A stretch of DNA of 45,896 bases from assembly GCF_000820165.1 (NCBI RefSeq), contig NZ_CDDD01000026.1, positions 203 through 46,098 of the forward strand, written 5' to 3'. Shown here piece after piece: positions 28,738 to 37,540 of the stretch. The position numbers were made by a program, and so were the translations under genes. This DNA comes from Aeromonas taiwanensis (GTDB lineage: Bacteria > Pseudomonadota > Gammaproteobacteria > Enterobacterales > Aeromonadaceae). The notes beneath the pieces were generated by a model. The model searched no databases and was not told the origin of the DNA. It saw only the letters and a list, made by a program, of their open reading frames with translations. The number at the start of each line of letters is the position of its first letter. Positions within the stretch are counted from its first letter, which is position 1.

Positions 28738-29349
28738 ATGTTCACCGGCATAGTACAGGGGACCGCCGAACTGGTGGCCATCGAGGCGAAACCCAACTTT
28801 CGCACCCATGTGATCCGCATGCCGAGTCCGGCCTGGGGCGAGGGGCTGGCGCTCGGGGCCTCCGTGGCCCACAACGGCTGTTGCCTCACCGTCACCCGGG
28901 TGGAGGGGGATCTGGTCAGCTTCGATCTGATGCAGGAGACACTGCGCCTCACCAACCTCGGGGAGCTGGTGGTCGGGGACAAGGTCAATGTAGAGCGGGC
29001 TGCCCGCTTTGGTGACGAGATCGGTGGTCACGCCATGTCCGGCCACATCATGGGCACGGCGCAGGTGACCTCGGTCATCGACACCCCCAACAACCGCCAG
29101 GTGTGGTATCGCCTCGCACCCGAGCTCATGAAATACGTGCTGACCAAGGGGTATATCGGCATCGACGGCATCAGCCTGACCGTGGGTGAGGTGCGTGGCA
29201 GCGAGTTCTGCGTCAACCTGATCCCCGAAACCCTGGCCCGCACCAACCTCGGCTGGGTCAAGGCCGGCTGGCAGACCAACATCGAGATCGATCCCCAGAC
29301 CCAGGCCATCGTCGACACGGTGGAGCGGGTGCTGGCGGCACGCCAATAA
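28738..29349 (+). CDS. ribE: Riboflavin synthase alpha subunit
   Basis: This 203-residue enzyme joins two lumazine molecules to give riboflavin and a pyrimidine, the last step of riboflavin synthesis. It is a tandem of two similar barrel domains: MFTGIVQG with NGCCLTV in the first, and GHIMGTAQV with GIDGISLTV in the second (starting near residue 98). The C-terminal helix serves trimer formation. Start: the ATG follows GGAGAGACAC. The gene (called ribC in older E. coli maps) is monocistronic here, with a terminator just downstream. Confidence 0.97.
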   Translation: MFTGIVQGTAELVAIEAKPNFRTHVIRMPSPAWGEGLALGASVAHNGCCLTVTRVEGDLVSFDLMQETLRLTNLGELVVGDKVNVERAARFGDEIGGHAMSGHIMGTAQVTSVIDTPNNRQVWYRLAPELMKYVLTKGYIGIDGISLTVGEVRGSEFCVNLIPETLARTNLGWVKAGWQTNIEIDPQTQAIVDTVERVLAARQ

Positions 29350-29390
29350 GCGCCGGACACGGCCGCCGAGGCTGTTGTTGCGCACAGGAG

Positions 29391-29418
29391 AGCGGGACCC
29401 ATCGGGTCCCGCTTTGTC
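29391..29418. terminator. Intrinsic terminator after ribE
   Basis: AGCGGGACCC and GGGTCCCGCT form a 10-bp stem with an AT loop and a following TTTGTCTTTC tract, between the convergent ribE and zinc-ribbon genes. Confidence 0.88.
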
Positions 29419-29443
29419 TTTCTCCATCCCGCGATAGGGTGAC

Positions 29444-29647
29444 TCAAAACATCTGCTCGTCGTCGGCATCCACGAAGAGTTGCAGGCAGTCACGGGCTTC
29501 GTCCCTGTGCAGCCGCAGGTGGATGGGGTTGCAGCAGGCCATGCAATCCTCGTAGAACTCCTGATCCCCCTGGCTGGCATCCAGCTCGACCCGGGTGTGA
29601 TGGCCGCAGTGGGGGCAGACGATGCGCTTGCTGGTGTACTCGATCAT
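29444..29647 (-). CDS. CPXCG-motif small zinc-ribbon protein
   Basis: This 67-residue protein has CPHCG at about residues 11-15 and CMACC at about 35-39, a four-cysteine zinc ribbon typical of the CPXCG cysteine-rich family. Function is not known. The rest is acidic, ending in DADDEQMF. Start: the ATG at 29647 follows GAGGTCACC. A possible promoter with a -10 TAGAAT lies at 29692-29687 on the reverse strand. Confidence 0.9.
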   Translation of the reverse strand: MIEYTSKRIVCPHCGHHTRVELDASQGDQEFYEDCMACCNPIHLRLHRDEARDCLQLFVDADDEQMF

Positions 29648-29810
29648 GGTGACCTCCTCGGGCCCTTGGGCCGCCTTTCTCCCCTGATTCTAGTTGGGTC
29701 GCGTGGCCTTGACCGCGAGCAAGCGCACGTTTATGACCCTGATCAAGGGAGAGGCGAGGTCACCCACGGATGAGGTCGACGGCTCAGGCACCAGGGTACC
29801 GTTTTGGGGC

Positions 29811-30470
29811 TCACCCGACCCAGCTTGCCAGCATCTCGGCGTCCAGCTCGGCAAGGGAGCGCAGCTCGTGGTTGGCGATGGCCAGGCGGGGATCGTCGAC
29901 CAGCGCCGGGTCTGGCACGATCAGCGCCGTCATGGAGGCGGCCTTGGCGGCCAGCAGCCCGGTGAAGCTGTCCTCGATGGCGAGACAGTGCACCGGGTCC
30001 ACCCCCAGCTTCTCGGCGGCGTGGATGTAGACATCCGGGTGGGGCTTGCCAAAGCGCTCCACCTCGGCGGAGTGCACCGCCATGAAGCGATCCTGGATGC
30101 CCAGCTTGCCGAGGACGGCGTCCACCATGGCGAAGGGGGAGGAGGTGGCAAGCCCGATCTTGAGGCCCTGCGCCTCGATAAGGTCGAGGGCCTCCAGTAC
30201 GCCGGCCTTGGGCTCGCCTTCCGCCAGAATGAGGGTGATCACCTGATCCAGGATGCGCTGTACCACCTCGTCCTGGCTGGGACCACTCCAGGGGCGCAGT
30301 CGATACCAGTGGGCCACCAGCTGATCGATGCGCACCCCTATGGTGGAGTTGCAGTCCTCTTCCGTGTGGGGGTGACCCAACTCGGAGAACACGGCCATCT
30401 GGGCCCGTTGCCAAAAGGGTTCCGAGTCGATCAGAACGCCATCCATATCGAAGATCACGGCAGCTAACAT
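29811..30470 (-). CDS. hxpB: HAD-family sugar phosphatase HxpB
   Basis: This 219-residue enzyme matches E. coli HxpB/YniC (222 residues), which dephosphorylates hexitol phosphates and 2-deoxyglucose-6-phosphate. HAD motif I is FDMDGVLIDS (nucleophile Asp8), motif II is LATSSP, the lysine is in FGKPHPDVY, and motif IV is IEDSFTG. The match includes the cap-domain PWSGPSQDEVVQR. Start: the ATG at 30470 follows AGGAG. It lies 127 bases downstream of purT with a terminator between, so it is probably a separate unit. Confidence 0.92.
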   Translation of the reverse strand: MLAAVIFDMDGVLIDSEPFWQRAQMAVFSELGHPHTEEDCNSTIGVRIDQLVAHWYRLRPWSGPSQDEVVQRILDQVITLILAEGEPKAGVLEALDLIEAQGLKIGLATSSPFAMVDAVLGKLGIQDRFMAVHSAEVERFGKPHPDVYIHAAEKLGVDPVHCLAIEDSFTGLLAAKAASMTALIVPDPALVDDPRLAIANHELRSLAELDAEMLASWVG

Positions 30471-30523
30471 CTTGTACTCCTGACAGAGGTGAAGGGGGGA
30501 TTATACGGCAGGCGCCTCAATGG

Positions 30524-30547
30524 AAAAGGGGCAGTCGCCTGCCCCTT
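30524..30547 (-). terminator. Intrinsic terminator after purT
   Basis: On the reverse strand AAGGGGCAG and CTGCCCCTT pair around GCGA and are followed by TTTTCC, about 50 bases past the purT stop codon. Confidence 0.88.
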
Positions 30548-30597
30548 GCGCCAGATCATGCCGGCAAGCGTTTGTGTTGTGCGCCGATGCAACGGGA

Positions 30598-31776
30598 TCA
30601 GAAGAGGACCTCGACCCGGGCGGCAACCGCCTTGGCCTGTTCCACCGCTTCAGTGCAATCCTGGCCGCGGGCCAGGGCTACCCCGAGGCGACGGCGACCG
30701 GCGATCTCCGGTTTGCCGAACAGGCGCAACTGGGCACCCGGCACCAGAGCCAGCGCCTCACCGACACCCTGATAGCGGATGTCCTGGCTGTGGCCATCCC
30801 GCAGTACCACGGCGGAGGCGCTTGGCCCGAACGTGGTGATGGTGCCGATGGGCAACCCCAGGATGGCGCGCACGTGCAGGGCGAACTCGGAGAGATCCTG
30901 GGAGATCAGGGTCACCATGCCGGTGTCGTGGGGGCGGGGGGAGACTTCGCTGAACCACACCTCGTCACCCCTGATGAAGAGCTCGACCCCGAACAGACCG
31001 TAGCCGCCAAGGGCTTCGACCACCTTGGCCGCCACCTCCTTGGCGCGAGCCAGGGCCAGCTCGCTCATGGCCTGGGGCTGCCAGGATTCGCGGTAGTCGC
31101 CATCCTCCTGACGATGGCCGATGGGATCGCAGAAGTGGATGCCGTCCACGGCGCGCACCGTGAGCAGGGTGATCTCGTACTCGAAGGGCACGAAGCCTTC
31201 GACGATCACCTTGCCGCGACCGGCGCGGCCCCCCTCCTGGGCATAGGTCCAGCTCTCGTCCAGTTTGGCGAGATCGCGCAGCAGGCTCTGGCCCTTGCCG
31301 GACGAGCTCATCACAGGCTTCACCACACAGGGCAGGCCGATAGCCTCGACGGCGGCGACAAACTCCTCCTTGCTCTGGGCGAAGCGGTAGGTGGAGGTGG
31401 GCAGCCCCAGGGTTTCGGCGGCGAGGCGGCGGATCCCCTCCCGGTTCATGGTGAGCTGGGTGGCGCGGGCGTTCGGCACCACCCTGACCCCTTCCTGCTC
31501 CAGGGCAGCCAGGGTATCGGTGGCAATAGCTTCAATCTCGGGGATGATGAGGTCGGGTTGGATCTCGGCCACCAGGGCGCGCAGGGCGGCGCCGTCCAGC
31601 ATGTCCAGCACGCGGGCCTGGTGCGCCACCTGCATGGCGGGGGCGCCTGCGTAGCGGTCGGCGGCGATCACCTCGATGCCGAGCCGTTGCAGTTCGATGG
31701 CGACTTCCTTGCCGAGTTCGCCGGAGCCCAGCAGCAGGGCGCGGGTGGCGCCGGGGCGGGTAGCGGTTCCAAACAT
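30598..31776 (-). CDS. purT: Formate-dependent GAR transformylase (phosphoribosylglycinamide formyltransferase 2)
   Basis: This 392-residue enzyme has exactly the length of E. coli PurT. It uses formate and ATP to formylate glycinamide ribonucleotide, the folate-independent version of purine step three. The N-terminal domain carries [15 protein letters not shown], and the ATP-grasp core carries [27 protein letters not shown] and [13 protein letters not shown]. Start: the ATG at 31776 follows AGGAG; the open frame upstream overruns the next gene. No clear PurR site was found upstream. It is monocistronic with its own terminator. Confidence 0.97.
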   Translation of the reverse strand: MFGTATRPGATRALLLGSGELGKEVAIELQRLGIEVIAADRYAGAPAMQVAHQARVLDMLDGAALRALVAEIQPDLIIPEIEAIATDTLAALEQEGVRVVPNARATQLTMNREGIRRLAAETLGLPTSTYRFAQSKEEFVAAVEAIGLPCVVKPVMSSSGKGQSLLRDLAKLDESWTYAQEGGRAGRGKVIVEGFVPFEYEITLLTVRAVDGIHFCDPIGHRQEDGDYRESWQPQAMSELALARAKEVAAKVVEALGGYGLFGVELFIRGDEVWFSEVSPRPHDTGMVTLISQDLSEFALHVRAILGLPIGTITTFGPSASAVVLRDGHSQDIRYQGVGEALALVPGAQLRLFGKPEIAGRRRLGVALARGQDCTEAVEQAKAVAARVEVLF

Positions 31777-31822
31777 GTTATCTCTCCTGAGGTCGAGGAT
31801 CAGCGGGGCTGATCCGGGTGAG

Positions 31823-31852
31823 CAAAAAAAAGAGGCACGCATGGCGTACCTC
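31823..31852 (-). terminator. Intrinsic terminator after DMT transporter gene
   Basis: On the reverse strand GAGGTACGC and GCGTGCCTC pair (one T-G) around CAT and are followed by eight T. The stem starts at the stop codon of the DMT gene. Confidence 0.9.
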
Positions 31853-32741
31853 AGGAAACGGGTTTGGTGGCGCGCTGCTCCAGATGGGTCAGCAGCGTGA
31901 TGGCACCGATGATGATGGCGGCACCCAGCCACAATCGGCCGGGAGGCGCCCAGCCGAACACCAGCCAGCCGGCCAGCACGTTCATGGGCAGCTTGGCAAA
32001 GTCGAAGGGCTGCACGAAGGAGGCCTCCGCCACGCTGTAAGCGCGGGCGATGGACATCTGGGCCAGGGCCGATAGCACGCCGGAAGCGGCTACCAGCAGC
32101 CACTGCGCCTGGGTCGGCCACTGCCACTCCGGCAGCGCCAGCATGGCGTTGAACGGGGTGCTGAAGATGAGCAGGTAGACGACGATGGTATGGGACGATT
32201 CGCTCGCCGCCTGATAGCGCACCAGCAGGGAGTAGCCGGCCCAGAACAGGGCGGCGGCCACCGGCAACAAGGAGGCCCAGCTGAAGTCGTCGGTCCAGGG
32301 CGCCAGGATCAGCATAGCGCCGACAAACCCAGCCAGGGTCGCGAGAATGCGGGCCCGGCTCACCTGCTCCTTGAGTAGCAGGGCCGACCCCAGGGTGGCA
32401 AACAGCGGCGAGGTCATCAAGAGCGCGATCCCCTGCCAGATGGGGACGGGCACTGCCAGTGCCCAGAGCCAGAACTGGATGCCGACAACGGCCAGGGCGA
32501 CCCGCAGCAGGTGCAGCCGCAGCTGGTTCGTCATCAGGGACTGGCGCAGGCCGTGGCGTACGAGCCAGGGCAGCAGGCAGATCAGGGCAATCAGGTACTG
32601 GTGGAAGGCGACCTGGGTCGAGGGGAGGCCGAGACTGAAGCTGACATACTGGCTCAGGCTGTTGACGGCGGCAAAGCAGAGGCCTGCCACCATCATCCAG
32701 ACGGCGCCGGCAAAGGGGGAGTGCCTGCGGGAGGAGGTCAT
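31851..32741 (-). CDS. DMT-family (EamA) transporter
   Basis: This 296-residue integral membrane protein has about ten hydrophobic segments arranged as two EamA repeats, for example [20 protein letters not shown] in the first and [20 protein letters not shown] in the second. Members export metabolites, amino acids or drugs, and the substrate is unknown. The ribosome site before the ATG at 32741 is weak. It is divergent from azoR across 227 bases and ends at a terminator overlapping its stop codon. Confidence 0.9.
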   Translation of the reverse strand: MTSSRRHSPFAGAVWMMVAGLCFAAVNSLSQYVSFSLGLPSTQVAFHQYLIALICLLPWLVRHGLRQSLMTNQLRLHLLRVALAVVGIQFWLWALAVPVPIWQGIALLMTSPLFATLGSALLLKEQVSRARILATLAGFVGAMLILAPWTDDFSWASLLPVAAALFWAGYSLLVRYQAASESSHTIVVYLLIFSTPFNAMLALPEWQWPTQAQWLLVAASGVLSALAQMSIARAYSVAEASFVQPFDFAKLPMNVLAGWLVFGWAPPGRLWLGAAIIIGAITLLTHLEQRATKPVS

Positions 32742-32968
32742 GGGATCCGGGTCACTTAAAAAAAGTGCGGCGGATCATAACGGCAATCGTTTGCCCTGCC
32801 AAGGGCGGAGCGCTCGGTGAGTATCATCGTTGGCCTTGGGATGCCTGAACATCAAAAATTTTGAACAACTTGAGCATCTATTTTCGCTATCAGGCTTGAA
32901 TCTCAATCTTTATAGTGACCTCCATCGACAGCCTGGCTGTTCAATTGACAATCAAATGGAGTATCACC

Positions 32969-33556
32969 ATGGCCAATATCCTCGTACTCAAGTCCAGCAT
33001 CCTGGGCCAGTATTCCCAATCCAACGCCCTGATCGACGGCTATCTGGCCGATCGCCAGGGTGACACCATCAAGGTGCGCGATCTGGCGACCCTGAACCTG
33101 CCGGTACTGGACGGCGAGCTGGCCATGGGCCTGCGCGGCGGCGAGAACCTCAACGAGCGTCAGCTGGCCGTGCTGGCCCAGTCCGACGAGCTGGTTGCCG
33201 AGCTCAAGGCGAGCGACCTGGTGATCATCGCGGCCCCCATGTACAACTTCAACATCCCGACCCAGCTGAAGAACTGGATTGACCTGGTGGCCCGTGCCGG
33301 CGTGACCTTCCGTTACACCGAGACCGGCCCGGTGGGCCTGGTGGAGCATACCCGCGCCCTGGTGGTCAGCCCCCGTGGCGGCATGCACGTAGGCAACGCC
33401 ACCGATCTGGTGACCCCCTACATGCGCACCGTGCTGGGCTTCATCGGCATCAAGGACGTGGACTTCATCTACGCCGAAGGCATGGGCATGGGTCCGGAGG
33501 CGCAAGCCAAGGGGATCGAGCAGGCCAAGGAGCAGCTGGAAAGCCTGGCTTACTGA
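32969..33556 (+). CDS. azoR: FMN-dependent NADH-azoreductase
   Basis: This 195-residue flavodoxin-fold protein matches AzoR, which reduces azo dyes and quinones with NADH through bound FMN. The N-terminal [17 protein letters not shown] binds the FMN phosphate, [16 protein letters not shown] is the family hallmark near residues 95-110, and SPRGGMH supplies the third FMN-contacting loop. Start: the ATG at 32969 follows GGAGTATCACC; the longer frame from 32915 is not conserved-looking. A short dyad TTGA-CAA-TCAA at 32945-32955 lies just upstream. Its own terminator follows. Confidence 0.95.
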   Translation: MANILVLKSSILGQYSQSNALIDGYLADRQGDTIKVRDLATLNLPVLDGELAMGLRGGENLNERQLAVLAQSDELVAELKASDLVIIAAPMYNFNIPTQLKNWIDLVARAGVTFRYTETGPVGLVEHTRALVVSPRGGMHVGNATDLVTPYMRTVLGFIGIKDVDFIYAEGMGMGPEAQAKGIEQAKEQLESLAY

Positions 33557-33591
33557 TGCCTTGACGGGGGAAACCCCGGTCAGCCTGAAAC

Positions 33592-33625
33592 AACAACGCA
33601 GCCCTCGGGCTGCGTTGTTTTTTTG
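33592..33625 (+). terminator. Intrinsic terminator after azoR
   Basis: AACAACGCAGCCC and GGGCTGCGTTGTT form a 13-bp stem followed by T7, 36 bases past the stop codon; reading on the reverse strand it could also serve the small gene at 33665. Confidence 0.93.
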
Positions 33626-33664
33626 TCTGGATACTGAACGGGCTGATCACCAGAGGGCGAATCG

Positions 33665-33844
33665 TCAGTCCTGCAGGAAGTGGCGGCAACCGCTGCCGAT
33701 CACCAGGCAGACCGCCACCAGGGAGCCCAGCAGCAGGGTCGTCAGCCACTGTTCGGCGCTGTCTGGCAATTGAGGGGAGAAGAGGCTGATCATCAGCAGG
33801 ATGCTGAGGGTGATCAGGCTGGTCGAACGGGTCAGGCGCATCAT
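33665..33844 (-). CDS. 59-residue putative membrane peptide
   Basis: The reverse strand encodes 59 residues from ATG ATG at 33844, with AAGGA six bases upstream. It has two hydrophobic stretches, LITLSILLMISLF at about residues 10-22 and LTTLLLGSLVAVCLVIG at about 34-50, with a basic start (MMRLTRS) and a polar end (CRHFLQD). That is the plan of a small two-pass inner-membrane protein, with the basic N-terminus probably cytoplasmic. I do not recognise a family. A good ribosome site, the hydrophobic pattern and tight placement before the azoR terminator argue for a real gene. An overlapping frame on the same strand is arginine- and proline-rich and looks like a shadow. Confidence 0.65.
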   Translation of the reverse strand: MMRLTRSTSLITLSILLMISLFSPQLPDSAEQWLTTLLLGSLVAVCLVIGSGCRHFLQD

Positions 33845-34005
33845 GGGTCATCCTTGGCTGCTGGCGTGAACGGAAGGCTAACCGCGGTCTGTGACAGCAA
33901 GATGTATCCATACGCCTTACCGTGGGTTCGTTGACCGGGTAGCAATCACCATAGCATTTTTTGCCGCCGTGGCCAGCCTCATGGGTCGGGTTGTGATCCG
34001 GATCC

Positions 34006-34194
34006 CTATCTGAACTGCCTCTGATCAGGCTGGTAGTGGAAATCCCCGCTGGCGAGGCGGGCGATCAGGGCCTCCTTGTCGAGATCCTGGGCCCGGCAGA
34101 GATCGTCCAGATCCGTGTAGTGATCGCGCAGCTTCATGTTGACCAGGCTCAGCAGCATGTTGACGTCCATGGTGGCAAAGTTGTTCAGGTTCAT
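34006..34194 (-). CDS. DUF4250 protein, coupled to MarR regulator
   Basis: This 62-residue protein matches the DUF4250 family by its pattern MNLNNFATMDVNMLLSLVNM followed by KLRDHYTDLDDLC and DKEALIARL. The function is unknown; the helix-rich middle looks like a small DNA-binding-like fold, but that is a guess. Its ATG overlaps the stop codon of the MarR gene by four bases (ATGA), so translation is probably coupled. Confidence 0.85.
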   Translation of the reverse strand: MNLNNFATMDVNMLLSLVNMKLRDHYTDLDDLCRAQDLDKEALIARLASGDFHYQPDQRQFR

Positions 34195-34661
34195 GGCTGT
34201 TGCTCGCTATCCAGCAGGTGGAGTTGTTCGATGGCGTCGCTGACGCTTTGCAGGTGCACGCGGATGTTCTGGCGCGCCTCGGCCGGCAGGTAGTCGGTGA
34301 GGGTGTGTTGCCAGCTGCCCGCTTCGGTCTTGAGCTGCTGGAACAGGGTGAGCCCGGCCGGAGTGAAGGAGACCAGGCTGATGCGCTTGTCTTGCACGCT
34401 GTTCTCGGTGAACAGGATGCCTTTTTCCACCAGACGATGGATCTCGCGGGAGATCCGCACCTTGTCCATGCCGCTCGCCTCCACCAGCTCTTTCTGGCTG
34501 ATGGGGTAGTGGGGGCCAAGCACCATCATCAGGCGCCATTGCGGCACGGTGAGTTGGTACCGCTGCTGATAAAACTGTTCAAAGGTATCGCGCACCATCT
34601 CAGCGGCGTGGACCAGCTGGTAAGGAGGGTAGTGCGCGAGCAGCTCTATGATTTTCGACAT
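34191..34661 (-). CDS. MarR-family transcriptional regulator
   Basis: This 156-residue protein has a winged helix-turn-helix typical of MarR: TVPQWRLMMVLG, then ISQKELVEASGMDKVRISRE, and the wing with QDKRISLVSFTPAGL. MarR proteins act as dimers and release DNA when they bind phenolic compounds or when oxidised. Start: the ATG at 34661 follows AGGATGTCAT; the longer frame from 34757 is not MarR-like. It is co-transcribed and translationally coupled with the DUF4250 gene. Its target may include itself; no clean palindrome was found upstream. Confidence 0.92.
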   Translation of the reverse strand: MSKIIELLAHYPPYQLVHAAEMVRDTFEQFYQQRYQLTVPQWRLMMVLGPHYPISQKELVEASGMDKVRISREIHRLVEKGILFTENSVQDKRISLVSFTPAGLTLFQQLKTEAGSWQHTLTDYLPAEARQNIRVHLQSVSDAIEQLHLLDSEQQP

Positions 34662-34812
34662 ATGACATCCTGCTGTGGCGGCTGCATCGGGTGCAGTTTC
34701 TCTTGATACTTTGAACTTGATGATACGTAAGACAGGCACATTTGTCCGACCAGGCACCAGAAAAATGTGCGGTTGCGCACGTGTTGCATCATGGAAAAGA
34801 AAAATCGGGGTC

Positions 34813-36045
34813 TCAACTGGCCTGCTTGCCGACGGCGTGACGCAACCAGATCAGGGCATGATGGGTCAACCAGGCTTCGCGACTCTGCAAGGCATAGAGT
34901 GCGGCTTCGTCGCGGCTGCCCCCCTGCCAGTGGCGAGGCTCCTGCTTGGGCAATTTGCGCTGGCCCAGCAGGGCGGCGGGCACATGGGGGTTGGCGGCAA
35001 GGGCGACGGCCAGATGGGGGCGTGCGGCCTCTTCTCCCTCGCAGACGAAACTCATCAGCGCCCGGTTGTAGAGCAGCCAGCAGGAGGCTTCATCGAAGCG
35101 AATCAGGAGCTGTTGCAGGGCGTCCCACTCCCCCTGCCAGGCATAGAGGCTGGAGAGGGCATGGCGGCAACCCGGCTCGTCCGCGAGGCAGAGCGCGAGC
35201 AGGGCAAGGTACTCCTCCCTGGCCTGTGTCAGCTGTCCCAGGCGCAGCAGGCAGTCGGCCCGACCCGCTCTGGCCGCGATAAGGGGCCGCACTTCAGGGG
35301 CGCGCCAGCCGTAGCCGGCGTGGGCTTGCCAGAACGCCTCGTCGAACAGGGGGGTGGCATCGGCCACGATGCGCTCAAACCAGGGGAGACGGGCGAGGGG
35401 ATCGCGGCAACTGGCTGCCTGCTCGAACCATTGCTGCCACTGGCGGGTCTGGTCGTTCTCGGGAAGCGCCGCCTCCTCGGGTTGGGCCTCGTAGTGATCC
35501 TGGCTCAGCAAGAGGTTCAGGGCCGTTTTCATCTGCTGGCGCTGGCGCTTGCAAAAATCGAGGAAGGGCAGCTCGCTGGCTGCGGCCTGGTGCAGCATCT
35601 GGGCCATGGGTCTGTCGCGAAACAGGCAGAGCTCCGCCACCAGGCTGAAGCGATGGCGGGTCGCCGGGTCGTTGAGATCCGTCGGGGTGGGCCAGCAGGC
35701 GACCCCCTGGCTGAAACCGTAGCTCCACTGGCCGAGGGGATGGCTCTGCTCGAACACCTGCTCCGGGGTCTCGCTGGAGAGGCGACACTGGCTCGGCAGC
35801 GCGAGCCGGGCGTCGTCAGCCTGGGCCTCCAGCTCGGCGATCAGGTGGTGCAGCGCCTCGGCACTCTTCTCGTCCAGCTCGGCGTCATGGGGCAGCAGGC
35901 CGGCCAATGGGGCCTGCCAGTCGGGGGCCGTCGGCCCCGTCAGACGGGCGCAGAGAAAGCCGTGCAGGGCCGGGTAACTCATGTCCTGCCCGCTGTGGGT
36001 CTGGATCCACTGATTGAGATGACGGGTACGAGTGGCTGGGTTCAT
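34813..36045 (-). CDS. UPF0149 (YecA)-like N-terminus fused to TPR-like region
   Basis: This 410-residue protein begins with about 180 residues resembling the UPF0149/YecA family (MSYPALHGFLCARLTGP near residue 22 and WSYGFSQGVACWP near residue 107). The rest, from about residue 200, is helical with TPR-like spacing, for example RADCLLRLGQLTQAREEYLALLAL and ALSSLYAWQGEWDALQQLL, so it may bind a partner protein. I do not know its function. It is alone between the marR unit and the divergent cvfB gene. The assignment of the N-terminus is moderately sure, that of the TPR region less so. Confidence 0.7.
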   Translation of the reverse strand: MNPATRTRHLNQWIQTHSGQDMSYPALHGFLCARLTGPTAPDWQAPLAGLLPHDAELDEKSAEALHHLIAELEAQADDARLALPSQCRLSSETPEQVFEQSHPLGQWSYGFSQGVACWPTPTDLNDPATRHRFSLVAELCLFRDRPMAQMLHQAAASELPFLDFCKRQRQQMKTALNLLLSQDHYEAQPEEAALPENDQTRQWQQWFEQAASCRDPLARLPWFERIVADATPLFDEAFWQAHAGYGWRAPEVRPLIAARAGRADCLLRLGQLTQAREEYLALLALCLADEPGCRHALSSLYAWQGEWDALQQLLIRFDEASCWLLYNRALMSFVCEGEEAARPHLAVALAANPHVPAALLGQRKLPKQEPRHWQGGSRDEAALYALQSREAWLTHHALIWLRHAVGKQAS

Positions 36046-36328
36046 CGACGCTTCCTCCGGATTTGACGGCCGCGAAGTCTACCTAAAAGTGGGGGTATTT
36101 GCAGCAAAGATGCGATTGAATGATGCTAATATCGCCAATCTGGTCGCCGGAGCGCGCGAAAATAGTCCACGCGGCGGGGCGCGGGGCTAGGTCCCGCCAC
36201 CGCTCTGGGGTAACATGCGCGCCAGCATGAGAAACAAGCCCCGTCCTCTCCCATGGGATGGCGGCGAGGCACCTCTATTGACGGGCCGTGAGTGCAGGCC
36301 CACCCGGATATTGAAAGAAGAGATCACC
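36046..36328. promoter_or_regulatory. Divergent intergenic region between UPF0149-like gene and cvfB
   Basis: The 283-base gap holds an AT-rich patch with TAATAT near 36127-36132 that may be a -10, and a GC-rich imperfect dyad at about 36171-36202 in what would be the cvfB leader. No gene, RNA or repeat is otherwise apparent. Confidence 0.3.
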
Positions 36329-37180
36329 ATGTTACAGATTGGCAAGATGAACACCCTCACCGTCGTTGAGATCGAGGATCGCGGCGCCTGGCTGGCGGCT
36401 GGCGAAGAATACGGCGAGCTGCTGCTGCCCAAGCGCCAGCTGCCGGAAGGCGTCGTCGAAGGGGGCGAGGTGGCCGTCTTCCTCTATCTGGACGCCGATT
36501 GCGAGCCGGTGATCACCACCGACAAGCCCTTCGCCATGGTGGGTGACATCGTCGGCCTCAAGGTGGTCAACGCCAACAAGATCGGGGCCTTCCTCGACTG
36601 GGGCATGAAAAAGGATCTGTTCGTGCCAAGCCGCGAGCAGAACAAGCCGATGCAGGTGGGGCACACCTACCTGGTGTACCTGATGCTGGACAACGAAGGG
36701 CGCATGGTGGGCACCAGCCGCCTCGAGCGCTTCCTGCGCATCGATCCCCCCTTCAAGGCCGGGGACGAGGTGACGGCGTTGCCGGGCGAGCACACCCCTC
36801 TTGGCATCAAGGCCGTGGTCAACGGCCAGTACGCCGGCATGCTGTTCAGGAACGAGGTGTTTGGCCGCGTGATGACGGGGCGGCCGCTGACCGCCTGGGT
36901 CAAACAGGTACGCGAAGACGGCAAGCTGGATCTGGCCCTGCAAAAGCCGGGACTGGCCCGGATGGACGACGCGGGCGAGCGTATCCTGGTGCGCCTGCAA
37001 AAGCAGGGTGGGAGCCTGGCGGTGGGGGACAAGAGCGATCCCGAGCTCATCTACAAGATGTTCAACATGAGCAAGGGCACCTTCAAGAAGGCGATCGGCG
37101 GGCTCTACAAGCAGGGCAAGATCGTCATCGAGGAGCACAGCATCCGTCTCGTGGCAGAGCACACCGGGGAAGGCGAATAA
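36329..37180 (+). CDS. CvfB-type RNA-binding protein with S1-like domains
   Basis: This 283-residue protein matches the CvfB/YitL family. It has S1-like OB domains (GKMNTLTVVEIEDRGAWLA at the N-terminus, then IVGLKVVNANKIGAFLDWG, then GIKAVVNGQYAGMLF) and a C-terminal winged helix (YKMFNMSKGTFKKAIGGLYK). In Staphylococcus aureus the homologue binds RNA and affects virulence gene expression. Start: the ATG at 36329 follows GAAAGAAGAG; upstream codons to 36215 are not family-like. It is followed two bases later by the DUF1289 gene, so the two form an operon. Confidence 0.92.
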   Translation: MLQIGKMNTLTVVEIEDRGAWLAAGEEYGELLLPKRQLPEGVVEGGEVAVFLYLDADCEPVITTDKPFAMVGDIVGLKVVNANKIGAFLDWGMKKDLFVPSREQNKPMQVGHTYLVYLMLDNEGRMVGTSRLERFLRIDPPFKAGDEVTALPGEHTPLGIKAVVNGQYAGMLFRNEVFGRVMTGRPLTAWVKQVREDGKLDLALQKPGLARMDDAGERILVRLQKQGGSLAVGDKSDPELIYKMFNMSKGTFKKAIGGLYKQGKIVIEEHSIRLVAEHTGEGE

Positions 37181-37181
37181 G

Positions 37182-37493
37182 GTGCCGAGTCCCTGCATCG
37201 GCGATTGTCGGGCCAAGGACGGGCTCTGCCTCGGCTGCGGCCGCACCCTGACCGAGATCGGCCAGTGGTCTGCCATGGACAGCGAAGCCCAGCTCGCACG
37301 CATGGCCGAGCTCGATGGCTCGAAGAGCACCCATGTCTGCCCGGGGTGTGGCGAGCCGGCGTTCTGCGCCGTGTCGGCGGGGGAACCCATCGAGCGCTGC
37401 TGGTGCAGCCAGCTGCCTGCCCTGCCCATGAGCGAGGCGAGCGCCTGCTGGTGCCGGCGTTGTCTGGCCAAGGCAATCGCCGCCCGTCTCTGA
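37182..37493 (+). CDS. DUF1289 and cysteine-rich CWC domain protein
   Basis: This 103-residue protein, starting with GTG, has a DUF1289 head (SPCIGDCRAKDGLCLGCGRT) and a CWC-type cysteine cluster (HVCPGCGEPAFCAVS and CWCSQLP), probably two zinc sites. Function is unknown, though DUF1289 members often follow metabolic or RNA-related genes. Start: the GTG at 37182 has GGGGAAGG upstream and begins right after the cvfB stop, which implies co-translation. Confidence 0.85.
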   Translation: MPSPCIGDCRAKDGLCLGCGRTLTEIGQWSAMDSEAQLARMAELDGSKSTHVCPGCGEPAFCAVSAGEPIERCWCSQLPALPMSEASACWCRRCLAKAIAARL

Positions 37494-37514
37494 CGGGCTG
37501 GAACGACGGACACG

Positions 37515-37540
37515 AAAAAGGCGCCTGGGGCGCTTTTTTA
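37515..37540. terminator. Bidirectional terminator after the DUF1289 gene
   Basis: AAAAAGGCGCC and GGCGCTTTTTT pair closely with a short loop. It ends the cvfB-DUF1289 operon and, on the reverse strand, the DUF440 gene at 37538. Confidence 0.9.

Noticed and set aside
30520..31812. A 430-codon forward frame opposite purT
   Set aside because: purT is unmistakable on the other strand and this frame resembles nothing.
31851..31866. Possible PurR box upstream of purT (GAAACGGGTTT)
   Set aside because: It matches the PurR consensus poorly and lies inside the 3' end of the neighbouring transporter gene.
32945..32955. TTGACA upstream of azoR as a -35 element
   Set aside because: The matching -10 position would fall on the start codon; the sequence is better seen as part of a short TTGA-CAA-TCAA dyad of unknown meaning.
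34675..36066. A 463-codon forward frame opposite the UPF0149-like gene
   Set aside because: The composition is that of a frame shadow, and the reverse-strand frame has the family-like sequence.
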